From: Gammaproteobacteria bacterium
GTDB taxonomy: Bacteria > Pseudomonadota > Gammaproteobacteria > SZUA-229
NCBI GenBank assembly: GCA_023136715.1
Contig: JAGLQT010000039.1
Coordinates: 1 to 21,948 of the forward strand
DNA length: 21,948 nt
Reading direction: 5' to 3'
Below the pieces are notes generated by a model, which saw nothing but the letters and a program-made list of their open reading frames with translations, did no database searches and was not told where the DNA came from. The translations under genes were made by a program, and so were the position numbers. Positions 7,285 through 15,360 of this stretch are shown piece by piece. Each line of letters starts with the position of its first letter. The first letter of the stretch is position 1.

Positions 7285-8267
7285 TAGCTAGTCACGGTAA
7301 CATATAGTAAACCCTGATAAGCGCAAAATGCGGATAGCAGTATGCCGCCTTCAATCCGGTTGATACGCCCGGGGCCCCTGAATCCATAAGCCATGATAAA
7401 CAGTGTAATGGTCAGGGTAAAGACTATTGGAATATCGCGCTCCATAATGCCCTCGACCAGCGGTGCGGGTGCCAGTAGGCCGGGTATCGCTAACACGCCC
7501 AGAGTGTTGAACAAATTTGAGCCGACAATATTGCCGATGGCGATGTCGTGTTCTTTTTTTAGCGCCGCCGCAATGGTGGCGGCCAGCTCGGGCAGGCTGG
7601 TGCCGATGGCAATAATGGTCAGGCCAATAATCAGTTCACTGACACCCATGGCAGTGGCGATATTTACCGCGCCCCAAACCAGCAGCTTGGAGCTGGCAAT
7701 AAGCAGGATTAAACCCGCAATCAGCCAGAAAATAGCTTTGGGCATGGGAATGCCGCTGGGTATTTCGTCGTCGAATTCGTCTTCCATGGCATCGTGATTG
7801 CGATCATTGAGTGCCTGACGGGTAATCCACCACATGACTAAAGTCAGTGAGCCAAACAGCAGTAGGCCATCGGTGAATGACAATACGTCATCAATTAATA
7901 AAATCAGCGCTAGTAACATGGCGACGATGAGCAGCGGTAATTCTTTTTTCAGAATGCGTGAATGCACATCCAGCGGGATGATTAAAGCCGCTGCACCCAG
8001 AACCAGGGCTATGTTGGTGATGTTCGAGCCAATGGCATTACCGATAGCCATGGCCGGGCTGCCATCCAGTGAAGCAAAGCTGGCAACCACCATTTCGGGC
8101 GCCGAGGTGCCAAAGCCGACGATGGTTAAACCAATCACTAGCGGTGAGATGCTCATATTTCTGGCGGCAGCGGCAGCACCGAAAATAAAACGGTCGGCAC
8201 TCCATATCAATAGTGCAAAACCGGCAACAATGGCAAGGCTGTTAATAATGAGGCTTTCAGCTGGCAT
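7284..8267 (-). CDS. yrbG: Calcium/sodium antiporter of the CaCA family (YrbG-like)
   Basis: A 327-residue polytopic membrane protein with two homologous halves, each carrying a Na_Ca_ex alpha-repeat: VGFGTSAPEMVVASFASL ... GNAIGSNITN in the first half, and IAIGTSLPELAATIAAAL ... GNIVGSNLFN in the second. Acidic residues of the GTSAPE/GTSLPE motifs are the cation-binding positions in this family. About ten hydrophobic segments are visible, and an acidic loop (about 155-170) lies between the halves. The gene heads the Kdo/Lpt cluster, as in E. coli; the physiological ion is not settled by sequence. Confidence 0.93.
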   Translation of the reverse strand: MPAESLIINSLAIVAGFALLIWSADRFIFGAAAAARNMSISPLVIGLTIVGFGTSAPEMVVASFASLDGSPAMAIGNAIGSNITNIALVLGAAALIIPLDVHSRILKKELPLLIVAMLLALILLIDDVLSFTDGLLLFGSLTLVMWWITRQALNDRNHDAMEDEFDDEIPSGIPMPKAIFWLIAGLILLIASSKLLVWGAVNIATAMGVSELIIGLTIIAIGTSLPELAATIAAALKKEHDIAIGNIVGSNLFNTLGVLAIPGLLAPAPLVEGIMERDIPIVFTLTITLFIMAYGFRGPGRINRIEGGILLSAFCAYQGLLYVTVTS

Positions 8268-8487
8268 AAAGGGTTTCTATTTTTGTGGGCGGTGAAGATT
8301 ACGCTAATGTGTAAATCAAAGACAAATTATTTAGTCGCGCCATTATAAGCGAACTAACCGCAGTTGTTTAATGTCCGAGCATAAACAGGTGCATGAACAG
8401 GCTCAAACGCATACAATACGCGCCTAAATTCATTATAAAGTGGTAATGCGGTAAAGTGATAAAGCGGCGCGGTAAAAGGATATCAGT
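8268..8487. promoter_or_regulatory. Divergent intergenic region between yrbG and mlaF
   Basis: This 220-base gap must hold the promoters for the leftward Kdo/Lpt/rpoN cluster and the rightward mla-murA-his cluster. I found no unambiguous -35/-10 pair; on the minus strand a weak TTGTCT-18-TAATCT arrangement lies upstream of yrbG. For mlaF the decisive signal is AAAAGGA at 8474-8480, seven bases before its TTG start. Confidence 0.5.
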
Positions 8488-9303
8488 TTGAGTGAAACCC
8501 TGATAAAGATTCGTGGACTGAAATTCAGTCGAGGCGACCGCGTTATATTTGATAATGTGGATATGGATATTCCGCGCACGGGTATCACTGCCATCATGGG
8601 GCCAAGCGGCACCGGTAAGACTACTTTGCTCAAATTGATCGGCGGCCAGCTCACGCCCGATGCCGGCACCATCGAAGTCGATGGTCAGAACGTCCATCAG
8701 CTAAAAACCAGAGCTTTATACGCCTTGCGTAAGCGCATGGGCATGCTGTTCCAGAGTGGTGCCCTGCTCACTGATCTTTCTGTGTTTGAGAACGTGGCTT
8801 ACCCGATACGTGAGCACACCAAACTCAATGAGTCGATGGTGCGCCAGTTGGTATTACTCAAGCTGAATGCCGTGGGTTTACGTGGTGCGATGGATCTATC
8901 ACCGGCAGAATTGTCGGGTGGTATGGCGCGGCGGGTAGCGATGGCCAGAGCGATTGCACTCGATCCGATGATGATCATGTACGATGAGCCCTTTACCGGA
9001 CAGGACCCTATCTCCATGGGTGTGTTGGTGAAATTAATTAAAAGCCTGAATGATGCGCTGAACGTTTGCAGTATCGTGGTCTCTCACGATGTTTATGAAA
9101 CCATGTCGATAGCGAATTATGTGTACATAATTTCAGCAGGTACTGTGGTTGAACATGGAGCGCCTGATGAAATACGTAATAGTCATTCAGAGTGGACCAA
9201 GCAGTTTATGGAAGGTCTGGCCGATGGGCCGGTGCCGTTCCATTTTGATGCGCCACCTTTGTTAGATGATTTATTTGCTGGATCGGGGAAAAGACGTGCT
9301 TAA
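8488..9303 (+). CDS. mlaF: Phospholipid ABC transporter ATP-binding protein MlaF
   Basis: A 271-residue ABC ATPase. Walker A GPSGTGKT is at 38-45, signature LSGGMARR at 142-149, Walker B MIMYDEPFTGQDP with Glu167, and switch His200. The LSGGMARR signature and the ADGPVPF C-terminal segment are characteristic of MlaF. With MlaE, MlaB and MlaD it forms the inner-membrane complex that moves glycerophospholipids between MlaC and the inner membrane, maintaining outer-membrane asymmetry. The start is TTG at 8488-8490, supported by a well-spaced AAAAGGA and by the family N terminus; no nearer ATG fits. It overlaps mlaE. Confidence 0.96.
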   Translation: MSETLIKIRGLKFSRGDRVIFDNVDMDIPRTGITAIMGPSGTGKTTLLKLIGGQLTPDAGTIEVDGQNVHQLKTRALYALRKRMGMLFQSGALLTDLSVFENVAYPIREHTKLNESMVRQLVLLKLNAVGLRGAMDLSPAELSGGMARRVAMARAIALDPMMIMYDEPFTGQDPISMGVLVKLIKSLNDALNVCSIVVSHDVYETMSIANYVYIISAGTVVEHGAPDEIRNSHSEWTKQFMEGLADGPVPFHFDAPPLLDDLFAGSGKRRA

Positions 9304-10087
9304 CGCTCAACTGGATCGCATACAAGGACTGGGGCGCAGCACTTTAGCCGCTTTGTCTCGTTTGGGGCGTGCCAATGTCTTTTTGATAGATGTGCTCGTA
9401 GGTCTGACCGGCATGTTGATCAGGCCGGGTTTGTTGATCAAACAGTTATTTTCTGTCGGCGTGCAAACACTGGTTATTATTGTCGTCGCTGGTTTATTTG
9501 TCGGCATGGTGATGGCGTTACAGGCCTATTACGCATTAGTTGATTTTGGTGCTGAAGATTCAGTGAGCGTGATGGTGGTGTTGTCATTGCTACGCGAGCT
9601 GGGGCCGGTGATAACTGCTTTATTGTTTGCTGGTCGTGCCGGTTCAGCGTTGACTGCCGAGATTGGTTTGATGAAAGCTACCGAACAGCTTTCCGGTATG
9701 GAAATGATGGCGGTGAATCCGATAGAACGCGTAGTCGCACCACGTTTTCTGGCGGGCGTGATTTCCATGCCTCTACTGGCCGCTATCTTTAGTGCCGTCG
9801 GTGTTTTGGGTGGTTATCTGGTGGCGGTTGAATTGTTGGGATTAGATGCCGGTGCATTCTGGTCTCAGGCGCAGTCTAAGGTTGAGTTGTTTGAAGATCT
9901 GGGTAACGGCATGATCAAGAGCCTGGTATTTGGCTTTGTGGTTTCATGGATCGCGGTGTTTGAAGGTTATGATTGCATTCCGACTTCCGAAGGTCTGGGC
10001 CAGGCAACCACAAGAACGGTGGTTTATGGTTCTTTGGCTATTCTGGTGCTGGATTTTGTATTGACCGCACTGATGTTTAGTAAATAG
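9296..10087 (+). CDS. mlaE: Phospholipid ABC transporter permease MlaE
   Basis: From the GTG at 9296 this is 263 residues, close to E. coli MlaE. The frame is open to an ATG at 9266, but the GTG is preceded by a GGGGA, gives the family-like N terminus MLNAQLDRIQ, and overlaps mlaF by eight bases rather than 38. Seen: the MlaE core SLLRELGPVITALLFAGRAGSALTAEIGLMKATEQLSGMEMMAVNP, four to five further membrane segments and a C-terminal GLGQATTRTVVYGSLAILVLDFVLTALMF. It is the membrane domain of the MlaFEDB complex. Confidence 0.95.
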   Translation: MLNAQLDRIQGLGRSTLAALSRLGRANVFLIDVLVGLTGMLIRPGLLIKQLFSVGVQTLVIIVVAGLFVGMVMALQAYYALVDFGAEDSVSVMVVLSLLRELGPVITALLFAGRAGSALTAEIGLMKATEQLSGMEMMAVNPIERVVAPRFLAGVISMPLLAAIFSAVGVLGGYLVAVELLGLDAGAFWSQAQSKVELFEDLGNGMIKSLVFGFVVSWIAVFEGYDCIPTSEGLGQATTRTVVYGSLAILVLDFVLTALMFSK

Positions 10088-10116
10088 AAGTATTTGGAGA
10101 ATTTAAGAGGCTTTTT

Positions 10117-10578
10117 ATGAATACACGTACACTGGAATTGCTGGTAGGTTTATTTGTAGCAGCGGGATTGGCTGCCTTGTTTATGCTGGCTATGTCAGTA
10201 AGTAATCTGGCGAGTTTTGGCGGTGATGATGGATATGTGATTAAAGCACGGTTTGATAACATCGGTGGTCTTAAGGTGCGTTCACCGGTGGCCGCCAGTG
10301 GTGTGCGTATCGGTCGTGTTTCCGATATTAGCTATGACTTAGAAGGTTTTGAGGCTTTGGTCACAATGTCGATTGATCCTCAATATAATGTTTTTCCCAT
10401 CGATAGCTCGGCCAGTATCCTGACTTCGGGTTTGTTGGGTGAGCAATATATTGGTCTGGAGCCAGGTGCAGAAGAAGAATTTTTGGTTGCCGGTTCAGAA
10501 ATTGATATTACTCAATCAGCATTGGTGCTGGAAGAAATTATCGGTCAGTTCATTTACAGCAAGGCCGATGAAGAATAA
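10117..10578 (+). CDS. mlaD: Phospholipid-binding MCE protein MlaD
   Basis: A 153-residue protein: one N-terminal membrane anchor (about residues 8-30) followed by a single MCE domain containing FDNIGGLKVRSPVAASGVRIGRV and GLLGEQYIGLEPG. MlaD forms a periplasmic hexameric ring on MlaE that passes lipid to and from MlaC. It is somewhat shorter than E. coli MlaD, ending soon after the hydrophobic helix IIGQFIYS that lines the pore. A ribosome site AAGAGG lies six bases before the ATG. Confidence 0.95.
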   Translation: MNTRTLELLVGLFVAAGLAALFMLAMSVSNLASFGGDDGYVIKARFDNIGGLKVRSPVAASGVRIGRVSDISYDLEGFEALVTMSIDPQYNVFPIDSSASILTSGLLGEQYIGLEPGAEEEFLVAGSEIDITQSALVLEEIIGQFIYSKADEE

Positions 10579-10605
10579 TTCCTCTGGATGTGAAGGAGAA
10601 AACGA

Positions 10606-11283
10606 ATGATTAAATTACAGTTAAAACAAATACTCAATGCGTTGATCGTTTCATTGTTCATGATCGGTGCTACTGTGACGGCTGCTGAAGTTGAGGCACC
10701 GATGGATATGCTCAAGCGCACCTCAGATGATGTCATCAAGGTATTGAAAGAAAAGCGTGAAGCGATTGATGCTGATCCTGGTATCGTTTATCAGATTGTT
10801 GATGATTACATTATTCCTCATCTGGATGATGTCACCCTGGCTAAACTGGCTTTGGGTAAAAACTGGAGGAAGGCCAGTAATGAGCAGAAGATCGAGTTTG
10901 TCGATCAGTTCCGTACTTTGCTGGTTCGCACCTACAGTAAATCACTGCAGGAGTTTAGTGACCAGAAAATTAATTTCTTTGCGCCAAAAATGAAAGCTGA
11001 TGCGACCAAAGTGACGGTTAAGTCAGAAGTATTACAGTCAGGTGGTCCGAGTATTCCAGTGGATTACCGTTTGCGACTCAAAGAGGATGAATGGAAAGTC
11101 TATGATATTAAAATTGATGGCGTCAGTCTGGTGACCAATTATCGTGGTACTTTTGCGCAGGAAATGCGCAAAGGCGGAATGAAAGCCGTGCTGAAAATGC
11201 TGCAGGAGAAAAATGCCAAGGTGGCAGAGAAACCCGTTGCGCCAGAAACCACGAATAATGATGAGGCTAAACAGAATTCCTGA
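10606..11283 (+). CDS. mlaC: Periplasmic phospholipid-binding protein MlaC
   Basis: A 225-residue exported protein: signal peptide of about 27 residues ending near VTAAEV, then the MlaC/Ttg2D fold with VYQIVDDYIIPHLDDVTLAKLALGKNWRKAS and VDYRLRLKEDEWKVYDIKIDGVSLVTNYRGTFAQ. It shuttles phospholipid between the outer-membrane MlaA complex and the MlaD ring. A C-terminal Lys/Glu/Ala/Asn-rich tail (about 200-225) is probably disordered. Strong AAGGAG at 10590-10595, eight to ten bases before the ATG. Confidence 0.95.
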   Translation: MIKLQLKQILNALIVSLFMIGATVTAAEVEAPMDMLKRTSDDVIKVLKEKREAIDADPGIVYQIVDDYIIPHLDDVTLAKLALGKNWRKASNEQKIEFVDQFRTLLVRTYSKSLQEFSDQKINFFAPKMKADATKVTVKSEVLQSGGPSIPVDYRLRLKEDEWKVYDIKIDGVSLVTNYRGTFAQEMRKGGMKAVLKMLQEKNAKVAEKPVAPETTNNDEAKQNS

Positions 11284-11284
11284 T

Positions 11285-11617
11285 ATGTCAGTACAATCAT
11301 CATTGCAGGCTGAACTTTCCATGGTTGATAACTGTATCAACGTGAGCGGTGTGTTGAGTTTTGAAACTGTGCCGGCGTTGATGAAGCAGGCTGAGCTGTT
11401 GTTAAATGGTCAGGATGAGATCAATGTTAATCTCGCAGAGGTGACAGACAGTAATAGTGCAGGCCTGGCTTTGTTGCTTGAAATAGTTCGTACTGCAAAA
11501 TTACAAAACAAAACGATTAATTTTAAAAATCTACCGGAGCAAATTTGTATTGTTGCTAATGCTTACGGTATTGATTGTGAGCTGGATTCTTTCTTGAATG
11601 CCAGGTCTAATTCTTAG
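11285..11617 (+). CDS. mlaB: STAS-domain protein MlaB
   Basis: A 110-residue STAS-domain protein when started at the ATG at 11285, one base after the mlaC stop. The frame is open upstream to 11213 but that would overlap mlaC by 71 bases. Seen: the strand INVNLAEVTDSNSAGLALLLEIVRTA, where DS-x-SAGLALL is the conserved STAS motif. In the Mla complex MlaB binds MlaF on the cytoplasmic side and is needed for its assembly and activity. There is no Shine-Dalgarno of its own, so coupled translation with mlaC is likely. Confidence 0.92.
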   Translation: MSVQSSLQAELSMVDNCINVSGVLSFETVPALMKQAELLLNGQDEINVNLAEVTDSNSAGLALLLEIVRTAKLQNKTINFKNLPEQICIVANAYGIDCELDSFLNARSNS

Positions 11618-11629
11618 GATTTTATTTGT

Positions 11630-12889
11630 ATGAATAAATTATTAATACAGGGCGGTACAACGCTCAATGGTCAGGTCAGAATTTCCGGCGCTAAAAATGC
11701 GGTGTTGCCGATACTGGCCGGTACCTTGTTATGTGAAGGCACTGCCATTATTGAAAATGTGCCGCATCTGCACGATGTGACCACTACTGTCGAGTTGCTG
11801 GGTGCTATGGGTGTGCACGTTGTTATCGACGAAAAACTCAGTATCGAAGTTGATAGCTCGACCATCGAAAGCTGCGTTGCGCCTTACGAATTAGTTAAAA
11901 CCATGCGTTCATCGATTCTGGTGCTGGGGCCGTTGTTGGCGCGTTTTGGTCATGCTGAAGTCTCCCTGCCGGGTGGTTGTGCTATTGGTTCACGCCCCGT
12001 TAATCTGCATATCAAGGGTTTGCAGGATATGGGCGCGGAGATCGAAGTTAAGAATGGTTTTATCCATGCAAAGTGTGATCGGCTGAAAGGTGCTCGTCTG
12101 GTGCTGGATATGGTTACCGTGACTGGTACCGAAAATCTGATGATGGCGGCGGCATTAGCTGACGGCACGACTATTATCGAAAATGCAGCGCGTGAGCCTG
12201 AAGTGGTTGATCTGGCTAATTTCCTGATTGCTATGGGTGCAAAAATCGAAGGCGCTGGCACCGATAAAATCACCATTGAAGGTGTCGAAAAATTGCAGGG
12301 TACACGTTATCGCGTATTACCTGATCGCATTGAGACCGGTACTTATTTAGTAGCGGCAGCCATCACTGGCGGCAAGATCATGGTCAAAGACACCGCGCCA
12401 GAATTAATCGATTCAGTGATAGATAAGTTGCGCGAAGCCGGCGCTGAAATCGAAGTCGGTGATGACTGGATTTCTCTGGATATGCATGGAAAACGTCCAA
12501 AAGCTGTGAATATTCGTACTGCGCCTTACCCTGCATTTCCCACTGATATGCAGGCACAGTTTGTCGCTTTGAATACGATTGCTGAAGGTACATCAACGGT
12601 TGTTGAGACGGTATTCGAAAATCGTTTTATGCACGTGCAAGAATTGCAGCGCATGGGTGCCGATATTGAAGTTGAAGGTAATACCGCTATTGTTCGTGGT
12701 GTTGAAAAATTAAGCGGTGCACCGATTATGGCGACTGACTTACGCGCTTCGGCAAGTTTGATCATGGCGGGTCTGGTGGCTGAAGGTGAAACTGATGTTC
12801 AGCGCATTTATCACATCGACCGTGGTTACGAAATTATTGAAGAAAAATTAGCCCTGTTGGGCGCAGATATTCAAAGAATACCCATCTGA
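11630..12889 (+). CDS. murA: UDP-N-acetylglucosamine 1-carboxyvinyltransferase
   Basis: A 419-residue MurA of normal length. Lys22 and Asn23 in SGAKNAVLPI bind substrate, and the catalytic cysteine is Cys117 in LPGGCAIGSRPVNLHI, the fosfomycin-target residue. Being Cys rather than Asp, the enzyme is expected to be fosfomycin-sensitive. It transfers enolpyruvate from PEP to UDP-GlcNAc, the first committed step of peptidoglycan synthesis. It follows mlaB after 12 bases. In E. coli ibaG lies between the two; here there is no room for it. Confidence 0.98.
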   Translation: MNKLLIQGGTTLNGQVRISGAKNAVLPILAGTLLCEGTAIIENVPHLHDVTTTVELLGAMGVHVVIDEKLSIEVDSSTIESCVAPYELVKTMRSSILVLGPLLARFGHAEVSLPGGCAIGSRPVNLHIKGLQDMGAEIEVKNGFIHAKCDRLKGARLVLDMVTVTGTENLMMAAALADGTTIIENAAREPEVVDLANFLIAMGAKIEGAGTDKITIEGVEKLQGTRYRVLPDRIETGTYLVAAAITGGKIMVKDTAPELIDSVIDKLREAGAEIEVGDDWISLDMHGKRPKAVNIRTAPYPAFPTDMQAQFVALNTIAEGTSTVVETVFENRFMHVQELQRMGADIEVEGNTAIVRGVEKLSGAPIMATDLRASASLIMAGLVAEGETDVQRIYHIDRGYEIIEEKLALLGADIQRIPI

Positions 12890-12906
12890 TACTTTTAAAG
12901 AACATT

Positions 12907-13548
12907 ATGATTACTATAGCTCTATCCAAAGGTCGCATTTATAAAGAGACACTTCCCTTATTGGAAGCGGCCAATATTATTCCTGCGGAAGACCCAGAAA
13001 AAAGCCGCAAACTGATTCTTGATACCAATCAGGAAGATGTGAAGCTGGTGATTATTCGCGCTACCGATGTGCCGACTTATGTGCAGTTTGGTGCCGCCGA
13101 TATTGGCGTTGCTGGTAAAGATGTTCTGATGGAACACGGGGCTGAAGGTTTATACGAACCGGTTGATTTAAAAATCGCTAAATGCAAATTGATGACTGCT
13201 GGCCTGGTAGATGCGAATCCATGCGCTCAAAATAAAAATGGCCGTTTGCGCGTAGCGACTAAATTCGTCAATGTAGCGAAACGTTTTTTTGAATCGCGCG
13301 GTGAGCAGGTCGAAGTCATCAAGCTGTATGGTTCGATGGAGCTGGGGCCGATTGTTGGCCTGGCTGATTTGATCGTTGATGTGGTTGATACCGGTAACAC
13401 ATTAAAGGCGAACGGCCTGAAACCAATGGATCACATTGCCGATGTCAGCTCACGACTCGTTGTGAATAAAGCCGCGATGAAAATGAAGCATGCAAGAATC
13501 AGCGATATCATTGAAAAAATTAAAACCGCGGTAGAGAAAAATGACTGA
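12907..13548 (+). CDS. hisG: ATP phosphoribosyltransferase, short form (catalytic subunit)
   Basis: A 213-residue HisG with the family signature GLADLIVDVVDTGNTLKANGL region (151-171) after the PRPP-binding neighbourhood. It lacks the C-terminal ACT-like regulatory domain of the long form, so by family it should need a separate HisZ subunit for activity and histidine feedback; hisZ is not in this window. It catalyses the first step of histidine synthesis. It begins 17 bases after murA and overlaps hisD by eight bases. Confidence 0.96.
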   Translation: MITIALSKGRIYKETLPLLEAANIIPAEDPEKSRKLILDTNQEDVKLVIIRATDVPTYVQFGAADIGVAGKDVLMEHGAEGLYEPVDLKIAKCKLMTAGLVDANPCAQNKNGRLRVATKFVNVAKRFFESRGEQVEVIKLYGSMELGPIVGLADLIVDVVDTGNTLKANGLKPMDHIADVSSRLVVNKAAMKMKHARISDIIEKIKTAVEKND

Positions 13549-14845
13549 AATTCGTCAACTTAAAACCAGCGATAAAAATTTCTGGCAGCAACTCGATGAA
13601 GTGCTGGCCTGGGAGCAGGCCACTGATGGTGGTGTCTTTACTGTTGTAAATGATATTCTCGCCGACGTTAAAAAACGTGGTGATGCCGCCTTGCTCGAAT
13701 ACACGCAAAAGTTTGATCGTGTTGATGCAAGCTCAGCCGACCAGCTTGAGTTAAGCAAAGAAAATTTGCAAAAGGCGCTGGCTGCGATTGAGCCAAAACA
13801 ACGTGAAGCGCTGGAATTAGCCGCTGAGCGCGTACGTGCTTATGCCGAGCACCAGAAAATGGAATCCTGGTCGTACACCGAAGCTGACGGCACGGTGCTG
13901 GGTCAGAAAATTACACCCATGGACAGGGCAGGGCTGTACGTACCCGGTGGTAAAGCGGCTTATCCTTCATCGGTGTTGATGAATGCGATCCCCGCAAAAG
14001 TAGCCGAAGTGCCCGAGTTGATTATGGTTGTACCGACACCGGGTGGTGAAACTAATGATTTAGTTTTGGCTGCGGCGGCAATTTCAGGTGTGGATAGAGT
14101 CTTCACCGTTGGTGGTGCCCAGGCCGTTGCCGCACTGGCTTACGGTACAGAAACGGTTCCCAAAGTTGATATTATTACCGGTCCCGGTAACAGCTATGTC
14201 GCTACAGCAAAACGCATGGTTTATGGTGTTGTTGGTATCGACATGATCGCTGGGCCTTCTGAAATTCTGGTGGTGTGTGACGGTAAAACCGATCCCGACT
14301 GGATTGCCATGGATCTGTTCTCGCAAGCCGAGCACGACGAAGAGGCGCAATCAATTTTAGTGAGTCCAGATGCGGAATTTCTGGAGGCTGTAAAAGCCAG
14401 TATCGAAAAATTGCTGCTTGATATGCCGCGTAAGGAAATTATTGAAACGTCATTAAAAAATCGCGCCGCTTTCATATTGGCTGACAATATGGAACAGGCG
14501 ATTGAAGTCGCTAACCACATAGCGCCTGAACATCTTGAATTATCGATGGATGATGCTGAGCAGTGGGCGCAAAAGATCCGTCATGCTGGTGCCATTTTTA
14601 TGGGGCGATACACTGCGGAAGCCTTAGGCGATTACTGTGCAGGGCCAAATCACGTTTTGCCTACTTCTGGCACGGCACGTTTTTCTTCACCACTGGGTGT
14701 TTATGATTTTCAAAAACGTTCCAGTTTGATTGGTTGTTCAGCACAGGGTGCTTCTAACCTTGGGCACTGTGCTTCAACTTTGGCGCATGGTGAAGGCCTG
14801 GTGGCGCACGCGCGTTCAGCTGAGTATCGGATCATTAAGGATTAG
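13541..14845 (+). CDS. hisD: Histidinol dehydrogenase
   Basis: A 434-residue zinc enzyme that oxidises L-histidinol to L-histidine in two NAD+-dependent steps. Zinc-ligand candidates are Gln262 and His265 (SQAEHDEEAQ), Asp364 (LGDYCAGPNHVLPT) and His423 (VAHARSAEYR); catalytic Glu/His are in NHIAPEHLEL (Glu330, His331). The ITGPGNSYVATAKRMVYG and DMIAGPSEI stretches are intact. Its ATG lies inside the hisG 3' end. The usual next gene, hisC, is not here but about 3.9 kb away. Confidence 0.98.
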   Translation: MTEIRQLKTSDKNFWQQLDEVLAWEQATDGGVFTVVNDILADVKKRGDAALLEYTQKFDRVDASSADQLELSKENLQKALAAIEPKQREALELAAERVRAYAEHQKMESWSYTEADGTVLGQKITPMDRAGLYVPGGKAAYPSSVLMNAIPAKVAEVPELIMVVPTPGGETNDLVLAAAAISGVDRVFTVGGAQAVAALAYGTETVPKVDIITGPGNSYVATAKRMVYGVVGIDMIAGPSEILVVCDGKTDPDWIAMDLFSQAEHDEEAQSILVSPDAEFLEAVKASIEKLLLDMPRKEIIETSLKNRAAFILADNMEQAIEVANHIAPEHLELSMDDAEQWAQKIRHAGAIFMGRYTAEALGDYCAGPNHVLPTSGTARFSSPLGVYDFQKRSSLIGCSAQGASNLGHCASTLAHGEGLVAHARSAEYRIIKD

Positions 14846-15025
14846 TCGCTCCAGGTCTTTTTGTATGTCACACCGGCACACTAAATCTCTTGTTATCAGG
14901 TAGAGGGAAATCTGAAACGTTGGTGAGTGTTGTCGACATTTCTATTCCCTTATTCATTATTAGATTCATCCATTGAATTTTAAATGTTGATAAATGGCCA
15001 TTATTCGTATGGAATGTGGCTAGTC

Positions 15026-15034
15026 TGCTATTAT
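15026..15034 (+). promoter_or_regulatory. Possible extended -10 promoter element
   Basis: TGCTATTAT fits an extended -10 (TGnTATAAT with one mismatch). No good -35 is found 16-18 bases upstream. It lies a few tens of bases ahead of the rhodanese-like remnant and could transcribe it and the chemoreceptor gene. Confidence 0.3.
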
Positions 15035-15062
15035 TTACACAATAACCTCTTTTTCGGAACCA

Positions 15063-15323
15063 GTTATAAGGCCTGCTTTATGTGTACTTTTGTTTTCATT
15101 TTTTGGCTGTATCTGAAGAGGTTAAGATAGCACCTGAAATTTCAGGAGGTGCTGAAATCGTTAGTACAGAAGCAGTGAAAAAATGTTCGATGAGGAAGTT
15201 GTAATTTATCATAATGACACTATATTTATATATAGTATGACTGCAGCAAAGTTAATTGTTGGCAGGGGTTTGAAAAAGTTTGCTACTTCAAGGGGAAGGG
15301 ATTCTAGAGTAGAAAGACGCTGA
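15063..15323 (+). pseudogene. Decayed periplasmic rhodanese-like protein gene
   Basis: Three frames join into one recognisable protein. A hydrophobic, signal-like stretch ALCVLLFSFF (frame of 15075) shifts at a T6 run (15099-15104) into LAVSEEVKIAPEISGGAEIV (15103 onward). That shifts at an A6 run (15178-15183) into MFDEEVVIYHNDTIFIYS, then TAAKLIVGRGLKK, ending at the TGA at 15321. The start of each part resembles exported rhodanese-like proteins (APEI.GA..V....A..LFD, then VVIYCN....C..S..AAK...GWG). The central DVR-type segment of about 50 residues is missing between two VV sites, and the two cysteines of the Y-C-N-x4-C loop read His and Phe. There is no usable start codon, so it is not functional. 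The identity comes from remembered family patterns, not a search. Confidence 0.55.
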
Positions 15324-15360
15324 CTTACCAATTGAAGAATAACCTTAGGGGTAGCGTTTA

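Larger units (their letters stand above)
14846..15360. other. 515-base gap between hisD and the chemoreceptor gene
   Basis: The first 180 bases hold no open frame, terminator hairpin or RNA signature that I can recognise. The rest holds a possible extended -10 promoter (about 15026-15034) and the rhodanese-like remnant. The sequence looks more A/T-rich than the flanking genes by eye. Confidence 0.6.

Noticed and set aside
15129..15153. Strong palindrome (arms AGCACCT/AGGTGCT with inner CCTGAAATTTCAGG) and an AGGAGGT inside it
   Set aside because: No T-run follows, so it is not a terminator, and no start codon sits at ribosome-site distance from the AGGAGGT. The bases are explained as codons of the rhodanese-like remnant (IAPEISGGA).
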